Part shown: positions 11,541 through 12,728 of the stretch, piece by piece
Layout: each line of letters opens with the position of its first letter
Position numbering within the stretch: the stretch's first letter is position 1
Assembly (NCBI GenBank): GCA_002469305.1
Contig: DKEY01000042.1
Location: forward strand, 1 to 12,728
DNA: 12,728 nucleotides
Direction: 5' to 3'
Origin: Sulfurospirillum sp. UBA6810
GTDB taxonomy: Bacteria > Campylobacterota > Campylobacteria > Campylobacterales > Sulfurospirillaceae
Notes under the pieces: generated by a model
The model's input: only the letters and a program-made list of their open reading frames with translations
Database searches by the model: none
What the model was told of the DNA's origin: nothing
Position numbers and translations under genes: made by a program

Positions 11541-12728
11541 TTACCCTACTTCTTTCTCATCTTTTATAAAATGTTTTTTATACGCTTCGTAAACTGACTT
11601 CTCGATTGGCTGAGAAGCAAAACTCTCATCACACAAAAGCCCGATAGAATTTAACTCATCCATAGGACACTCACCAATCTTTTGTGTAAGTAATACAGCA
11701 CAGTCTTTGAGTGTCTCTTTTATCTCACCTATTGGATTGTTGTCACAGTTTTCAGGGCCACTACAATAAGCACTTTCGATTTTGCGGTGCATTAAAAACT
11801 TGATAGCCTTATCGCCTGCTTCATATATCAAGAACTCTTTTGCTGAACCAAAGTGCATATTTATCATGCCCTCGCCCGAGCTTGTGACTGCTATAAGCTT
11901 TGTTTGAGAAGTCGAACTTAACTGCTCTTTTGTTGCTTGTTCTATCTTGATTTTTTTATTTGCATTCTCAAGATGCTTTCTCCAGTTCTCTATCATTTCA
12001 TGTTTTTTAACTCTAGCTTCTAAGTTATATTTTTTCTCCAGAGCATCAAAGTCCATGTTTACAAAGTTTTCTTTGCCAAACTCTTCCCCTCTATCCTCTC
12101 CGATAAGACCAACAGCATCGGCACGACATTGGCGACAGTGACTCATAAGCTTCATATCCATACCACAAGCCTCTTGTGCAGCCATAACCTCTTGGTCAGT
12201 AGCACTTACGACGCCATCGAGTCCAAATTTTGTTCCAAATTCTGGAGCTGAAAGTAAAGGCATGATATTGTGCAAAAATACATTTAACTCTTTGAGTTTT
12301 TTAGCAACATTTGGTAAATCTTTGTCATTGACTCCTGGGATTAAAACAGAGTTTGCTTTGACTAAAACACCACGTTCCGTGAGCATCTTTATCCCTTTAA
12401 GTTGTTGCTCTAAAAGTTTTTTAGCAGCCTCTTTTCCTCTTAGTTTTTTATGTTCCCAGTGTACCCAAGGATAAATCTGGCTTCCTATCTCACCACTTGC
12501 ATCAACAGTGTTTATAGTCACTGTTACATGATCAACATTGTACTTGACTATCTCATCTATATACTCTGGTAGTTTTAAGCCATTGGTTGAGAGACAAAAC
12601 TTCAAATCAGGTGCTTTTTGGCTCAATAATTCAAAAGTTTCAAATGTAGCTTTAGGATTTGCAAGCGCGTCACCTGGTCCTGCTATACCCACAACAGAGA
12701 GTTGTGCTATCTCACCACCTACATAAAG
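11541..12728 (-). CDS. nifB: nitrogenase cofactor biosynthesis protein NifB (5' end outside the window)
   Basis: Radical SAM enzyme that fuses [4Fe-4S] units into NifB-co, the carbide-containing 8Fe core of the nitrogenase cofactor. The frame is open to the right edge, so 395 residues are visible and the N-terminus with the CxxxCxxC motif is missing. A GTG at 12692 is internal: twelve further codons upstream read LYVGGEIAQLSV in the same frame. Visible blocks are VVGIAGPGDALANP, LKFCLSTNGL, IPGVNDKDL and SHCRQCRADAVGLIGEDRG. A C-terminal NifX/NafY-like cofactor-binding domain starts near visible residue 277 (KLIAVTSSGEG, then INMHFGSAKEF). It is thus the two-domain NifB-NifX type. It is followed by nifV after four bases. 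Confidence 0.94.
   Translation of the reverse strand, partial: LYVGGEIAQLSVVGIAGPGDALANPKATFETFELLSQKAPDLKFCLSTNGLKLPEYIDEIVKYNVDHVTVTINTVDASGEIGSQIYPWVHWEHKKLRGKEAAKKLLEQQLKGIKMLTERGVLVKANSVLIPGVNDKDLPNVAKKLKELNVFLHNIMPLLSAPEFGTKFGLDGVVSATDQEVMAAQEACGMDMKLMSHCRQCRADAVGLIGEDRGEEFGKENFVNMDFDALEKKYNLEARVKKHEMIENWRKHLENANKKIKIEQATKEQLSSTSQTKLIAVTSSGEGMINMHFGSAKEFLIYEAGDKAIKFLMHRKIESAYCSGPENCDNNPIGEIKETLKDCAVLLTQKIGECPMDELNSIGLLCDESFASQPIEKSVYEAYKKHFIKDEKEVG

Noticed and set aside
12690..12692. GTG at 12692 as the true start of nifB
   Set aside because: The frame continues upstream to the window edge with NifB-like sequence, and the essential radical SAM cysteines must lie further upstream.

Overview
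The window is AT-rich and densely coded. Its gene set points to a nitrogen-fixing member of the Campylobacterota (Epsilonproteobacteria), something like Sulfurimonas or an Arcobacter relative. The evidence is the dimeric MazG-fold dUTPase, a long QueD, LuxS, several short periplasmic redox-type proteins, extended TATAAT promoters without clear -35 boxes, and the tail of a nif operon. The genus is an inference; the sequence shows no RNA gene, insertion sequence, CRISPR array or prophage.

Left part (1-4870). A divergent pair for 7-deazaguanine (queuosine) synthesis opens the window: queE (minus, cut by the left edge) and queD (plus). They are separated by 61 bases that hold an almost perfect 45-bp palindrome with back-to-back -10 boxes at its centre. 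A minus-strand lytic transglycosylase follows. Next comes a minus-strand run of a periplasmic rhodanese-like protein, a 44-residue membrane protein with a probable TTG start, dimeric dUTPase and an EI24/CysZ-like membrane protein. Divergent from the rhodanese gene lies a translationally coupled plus-strand pair, a DUF1294 membrane protein and a YhbP/UPF0306 flavin-fold protein.

Middle part (4871-8181). A hairpin terminator ends a minus-strand gene for a small exported protein that resembles a cytochrome c without its haem motif. luxS (minus) and an unrecognised lipoprotein (plus, perhaps translated from a leaderless mRNA) share a divergent promoter region. Then come a 65-residue protein with two CxxC pairs, a hairpin, and a fusion of a cytochrome b561-type membrane domain with a dihaem cytochrome c domain.

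Right part (8183-12728). A tightly packed minus-strand operon enters from the right edge: nifB (5' end outside), nifV, a tandem GNAT-like protein, a CCE_0567-family nif protein, a 75-residue five-cysteine protein and a leucine-rich-repeat protein. Gaps are 3-9 bases or a short overlap, so the last genes are very probably co-transcribed with nifB and nifV. NifB makes the FeMo-cofactor precursor NifB-co and NifV makes homocitrate, so the associated genes are candidates for accessory roles in nitrogenase maturation, electron supply or protection. No intergenic stretch exceeds 300 bases.

The signals most worth a second look are the queE/queD palindrome, the excess of the palindromic octamer TACATGTA (8 copies; 8 of the 9 ACATGT hexamers in the window carry these flanks), and the uncharacterised GNAT, five-cysteine and LRR genes in the nif operon.
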